Assembly (NCBI GenBank): GCA_046262435.1
Contig: JBHEMT010000067.1
Coordinates: 1 to 25,569, forward strand
Source of the DNA: JBHEMT01 sp046262435
Lineage (GTDB): Bacteria > Chloroflexota > Dormibacteria > Aeolococcales > Aeolococcaceae
Reading direction: 5' to 3'
DNA length: 25,569 nucleotides
Position 1 is the first letter of the stretch. The number at the start of each line of letters is the position of its first letter. The notes beneath the pieces are model-generated. The model was given only the letters and a program-made list of their open reading frames with translations, did not search any database and was not told the origin of the DNA. Positions 23,022-25,569 of the stretch are shown one piece after another. The translations under genes were made by a program, and so were the position numbers.

Positions 23022-23861
23022 GTGGCCGCGAGTTTCCTGATCTTCCTCCGTGAGGGCGTGGAGGGCACCATGATCTGCGCGATCGTGCTCTCGGCCCTGG
23101 CCGCGGCCGGTCGGCGCGACCTGTACCGCTGGGTGCTCGGTGGGGCCGCAGTCGCCGTGGTGCTGTCCGGTCTAGTCGGCATGGCCCTGTTCGCGGTGGC
23201 TCGGGACGCCTTCGTCGGCTCCCGCGCCCAGACCTGGTTCGAGACCGGGACCTTCGCGGTCGCCGTGCTGGTGCTCACCTATATGACCTTCTGGATGCGC
23301 CACCACAGCCGCCAGCTGAGCCGCGACCTGCAGGGGAGGGTGGCGGGAGCCATTGCGGGAGGTTCCGGACTGGCTCTCGCCGGGGTGGCCTTCGCCACGG
23401 TTGGGAGGGAGGCACTGGAGACCGCGATCTTCCTGACCGCGATCGTGCTGCGCACCAGCGGCGTCACCGTCCTCGTGGGGGCGGCCCTGGGCCTGACGGT
23501 CGCCACCGGGATCAGCGTCGCCGTCTTCCGGCTGGGGCGTCGGGTGCCCATCGCCCGGCTCTTCACCACGCTCGGGGCTGGGCTGATGATCGTTGCCGCC
23601 GGCCTGGTGGCGAACACCGTGCAGAACCTCCAGGCGCTCCATGTGCTCCCCGGCGGCGGCAGGGCGCTGTGGGACACCGGTGGCGTCCTGCCCCAGGACA
23701 GCACCCTGGGAGACACGCTTCACGGGCTGCTTGGCTATGCGTCGTCGCCCACCGCACTGCAGGTGGGTGCGTACGCCCTCTTTGTCTCCGTTGGGCTGTT
23801 TGCATTCCTGCGCCGCCCCGGCCGGCCGGGGGCGCGGCCGAGCGGGCGGGTGCCGGCTTGA
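23022..23861 (+). CDS. FTR1/EfeU-family high-affinity iron permease
   Basis: A 279-residue membrane protein with about seven hydrophobic helices. It carries two copies of the iron-binding REXXE motif: REGVE at 10-14 in FLREGVEGTM and REALE at 129-133 in VGREALETAIFL. The layout matches Ftr1/EfeU permeases. No EfeO or EfeB partner or multicopper oxidase is nearby, so it may act alone or with unlinked partners. GTG at 23022 has AAGGGGG 5 bases ahead. The end is Pro/Arg/Gly-rich. Control by the upstream DtxR-family regulator through the palindrome before the start is likely by inference. Confidence 0.92.
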   Translation: MAASFLIFLREGVEGTMICAIVLSALAAAGRRDLYRWVLGGAAVAVVLSGLVGMALFAVARDAFVGSRAQTWFETGTFAVAVLVLTYMTFWMRHHSRQLSRDLQGRVAGAIAGGSGLALAGVAFATVGREALETAIFLTAIVLRTSGVTVLVGAALGLTVATGISVAVFRLGRRVPIARLFTTLGAGLMIVAAGLVANTVQNLQALHVLPGGGRALWDTGGVLPQDSTLGDTLHGLLGYASSPTALQVGAYALFVSVGLFAFLRRPGRPGARPSGRVPA

Positions 23862-23915
23862 CCGGACCCGGCGTCTGCACCGCTCGAACCTGAGGGCGGG
23901 CGTGCCGCGGCGGCC

Positions 23916-23945
23916 TTGCGAGGGCAGCGACCTGATCGCTACACT
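23916..23945 (+). promoter_or_regulatory. groESL promoter
   Basis: TTGCGA (23916-23921) and TACACT (23940-23945) are spaced by 18 bases, giving a sigma-70-type promoter. The CIRCE operator begins 2 bases after the -10 box, over the expected transcription start. Confidence 0.6.
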
Positions 23946-23946
23946 G

Positions 23947-23973
23947 TTAGCAGTCTCGCGTGCCGAGTGCTAA
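23947..23973 (+). promoter_or_regulatory. CIRCE element (HrcA operator)
   Basis: TTAGCAGTC (23947-23955), nine bases, then GAGTGCTAA (23965-23973). This is the classic 9-9-9 inverted repeat TTAGCACTC-N9-GAGTGCTAA with a single change (C to G at 23953) in the left arm. HrcA binding here would repress groESL until heat or unfolded protein titrates GroEL. Confidence 0.93.
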
Positions 23974-23988
23974 TTCGTGGATCTCTCT

Positions 23989-23994
23989 GGAGGA
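23989..23994 (+). promoter_or_regulatory. Shine-Dalgarno site of groES
   Basis: GGAGGA lies 6 bases before ATG 24001 and selects it over an in-frame GTG 24 bases upstream. Confidence 0.75.
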
Positions 23995-24000
23995 AGTCCC

Positions 24001-24318
24001 ATGTCCGTCAACCTTCGCCCCCTCGCCGACCGTGTCGTGATCAAGCCCCTCGAGCGCGAGGAGATGACCAAGAGTGGCATCGTCCTTCCCGACACGGCCA
24101 AGGAGAAGCCCCAAGAGGGCACCATCGAGGCCATCGGTAACGGCCGCTACAACGAGCGCACCGGCAGCCGGGTCGCCCTCGACGTCAAGATCGGCGACCG
24201 CGTGATGTATGCCAAGTACGCCGGTAGCGAAGTCAAGATCGAGGACGTCGAGTACCTGATCCTTGCCGAGAAGGACATCCTCGCGGTGGTCGACAACGGC
24301 GCCGCCAAGAAGAAGTAG
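24001..24318 (+). CDS. groES: Co-chaperonin GroES
   Basis: A 105-residue lid of the GroEL chamber. The conserved N-terminus NLRPLADRVVIKPLEREE, the mobile-loop region EMTKSGIVLPDTAKEKPQEG (about 20-39) and the C-terminal EVKIEDVEYLILAEKDILAVV are all present. The start is fixed by GGAGGA at 23989. It is followed 6 bases later by groEL and is controlled by CIRCE. The C-terminus adds a short lysine tail (AAKKK). Confidence 0.98.
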   Translation: MSVNLRPLADRVVIKPLEREEMTKSGIVLPDTAKEKPQEGTIEAIGNGRYNERTGSRVALDVKIGDRVMYAKYAGSEVKIEDVEYLILAEKDILAVVDNGAAKKK

Positions 24319-24324
24319 GGGGGC

Positions 24325-25569
24325 ATGCCCGCCAAGCAGCTTCGCTTCGACACCGAGGCGCGGGAGGCCCTGAAGCGCGGGGTCGACGCCGTTGCCAAGA
24401 CGGTATCGGTCACCCTCGGCCCCCGCGGCCGCAACGTGGTTCTCGGCAAGCAGTTCGGGCCGCCGGTGATCATCAACGACGGGGTCACCATCGCCCGGGA
24501 CCTGGAGTTCGAGGACCACTTCGAGAACATGGGTGCCCAGCTCCTCAAGGAGGTGGCGGTCAAAACCAACGACGACGCCGGCGACGGCACCACCACGGCC
24601 ACGGTGCTGGCCCGGAGCATGGTCGACGAGGGGCTGCGCAACCTCGCCGCGGGGGCATCCCCGGTTGAGCTTCGCGCGGGCATGCTCGCCGCCACCGAAG
24701 CCGTCATCGGCTCGCTTCGCGAGCTGTCCCACAAGGTGGCCGGCACCGCCGACATCCGCCGGGTGGCCACCGTCAGCTCGGGTGATGAGACCATCGGCAC
24801 CATGGTTGCCGAGGCCTTCGCGAAGGTCGGCAAGGAGGGCGTGGTCGACGTCGACGAGAGCCAGGGCATGCAGACCGAGGTCGAGTTCGTCGAGGGCATG
24901 CAGCTCGATCGTGGCTACATCTCAGCGCACATGGTCACCGACAAGAACGAGATGGAGGCGGTGCTCAATGACGCCCGCATCCTCATCTACGACGGCAAGA
25001 TCAGCACCGCTCAGGAACTGCTGCCGGCACTGGAGCTCATCAAGGGCCTGAACAAGCCGCTGCTGCTGGTCGCCGAGGATGTCCAGGGTGATGCTCTGGC
25101 CACCCTGGTGGTCAACCGCCTCCGCGGCACCTTCACCGTCGTGGCCATCAAGGCGCCGGGGTTTGGTGAGCGCCGCAAGGGCATGCAGGAGGATCTCGCC
25201 GCGCTGAGCGGGGGTACGGTGATCACCGCCAACCTGGGCCTGAGCCTGGAGAAGGTGACCGCCGACCAGCTCGGCAGGGCGCAGCGGATCACGGTCACCA
25301 AGAAGGACACCACCATCGTCAAGGGTGCCGGCAAGCGGGCCGCCATCGAGACGCGCATGGCCGAGCTCCGGCGTCAGATCGAGGACGCCACCACGGACTG
25401 GGACAAGGAGAAGCTGCGTGAGCGCCTTGCCCGTCTCGCCGGCGGCGTCGCCGTGATCAAATGCGGCGCCGCGACCGAGACCGAGATGAAGGAGCGCAAG
25501 GCCCGCATCGAGGACGCCCTCTCGGCCACCCGCGCCGCCATCGAGTCGGGCACGGTGCCCGGGGGCGGA
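24325..25569 (+). CDS. groEL: Chaperonin GroEL, 3' end beyond the window
   Basis: The first 415 residues of the 60-kDa chaperonin; the frame is open to the last base. Diagnostic segments are AVAKTVSVTLGPRGRNVVL, NDGVTIARDLEFED, AGDGTTTATVLA with the ATPase Asp, KAPGFGERRKGMQEDLAAL and the run up to SGTVPGG. The equatorial and apical parts look intact. The ATG at 24325 has AGGGGGG (24317-24323) almost touching it. Whether it ends in a Gly-Met tail or a His-rich tail cannot be seen. Confidence 0.98.
   Translation, partial: MPAKQLRFDTEAREALKRGVDAVAKTVSVTLGPRGRNVVLGKQFGPPVIINDGVTIARDLEFEDHFENMGAQLLKEVAVKTNDDAGDGTTTATVLARSMVDEGLRNLAAGASPVELRAGMLAATEAVIGSLRELSHKVAGTADIRRVATVSSGDETIGTMVAEAFAKVGKEGVVDVDESQGMQTEVEFVEGMQLDRGYISAHMVTDKNEMEAVLNDARILIYDGKISTAQELLPALELIKGLNKPLLLVAEDVQGDALATLVVNRLRGTFTVVAIKAPGFGERRKGMQEDLAALSGGTVITANLGLSLEKVTADQLGRAQRITVTKKDTTIVKGAGKRAAIETRMAELRRQIEDATTDWDKEKLRERLARLAGGVAVIKCGAATETEMKERKARIEDALSATRAAIESGTVPGGG

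Noticed and set aside
23816..23831. Perfect 16-base palindrome CCCCGGCCGGCCGGGG near the end of the FTR1 gene
   Set aside because: It lies within codons for the Arg/Pro/Gly tail, has no T-run, and is easily produced by GC-rich codon use; at most a weak terminator.

Overview
This is a very GC-rich stretch (codon third positions are nearly all G or C) packed with conserved housekeeping operons. There are no mobile elements, CRISPR arrays, rRNA or tRNA genes that I can see, and no gap between genes exceeds about 140 bases. GTG and TTG starts are frequent, four-base NTGA stop/start overlaps are common, and several -10-like TANNNT hexamers lie just in front of start codons. Gene order resembles Bacillota and Actinomycetota blocks. 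My best guess is a high-GC Terrabacteria lineage such as Chloroflexota/Dormibacterota or a deep actinobacterial relative; the sequence alone does not settle it.

Region 1 (1-7549) is a complete F1Fo ATP synthase operon in the classical order: atpZ-like (5' end missing), atpI, then subunits a, c, b, delta, alpha, gamma, beta and epsilon. The beta subunit has a Lys/Thr-rich N-terminal addition and a roughly 90-residue acidic C-terminal tail. Region 2 (7596-12130) holds a class I (DhnA-type) fructose-bisphosphate aldolase on the minus strand, murA with Asp in place of the catalytic-loop Cys, a divergent MreB-family gene, and a GT9-type glycosyltransferase on the minus strand.

Region 3 (12197-16033) is the c-di-AMP/cell-wall block: a possible leaderless 17-codon leader ORF, cdaA, cdaR and glmS. 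glmM, which often lies between cdaR and glmS, is absent. Region 4 (16034-22250) runs glmS > acpS-nnrD fusion > alr > thiL > tsaE > tsaB > rimI > tsaD: carrier-protein activation, NAD(P)H repair, D-alanine supply, thiamine diphosphate synthesis and the t6A tRNA-modification set. Most junctions overlap by four bases. The homology-supported starts of alr and tsaD appear to be CTG.

Region 5 (22259-25569) holds a DtxR/IdeR-family regulator, an FTR1/EfeU-type iron permease with a DtxR-like palindrome at its start, then groES and groEL under a CIRCE (HrcA) operator. groEL runs off the window. I found no wholly new multi-gene system. The more unusual points are the CTG starts, the AcpS-NnrD fusion, the beta-subunit tail, the MurA and MreB substitutions, the altered metal-site residues of the regulator, and the compact cdaA and FTR1 control regions.
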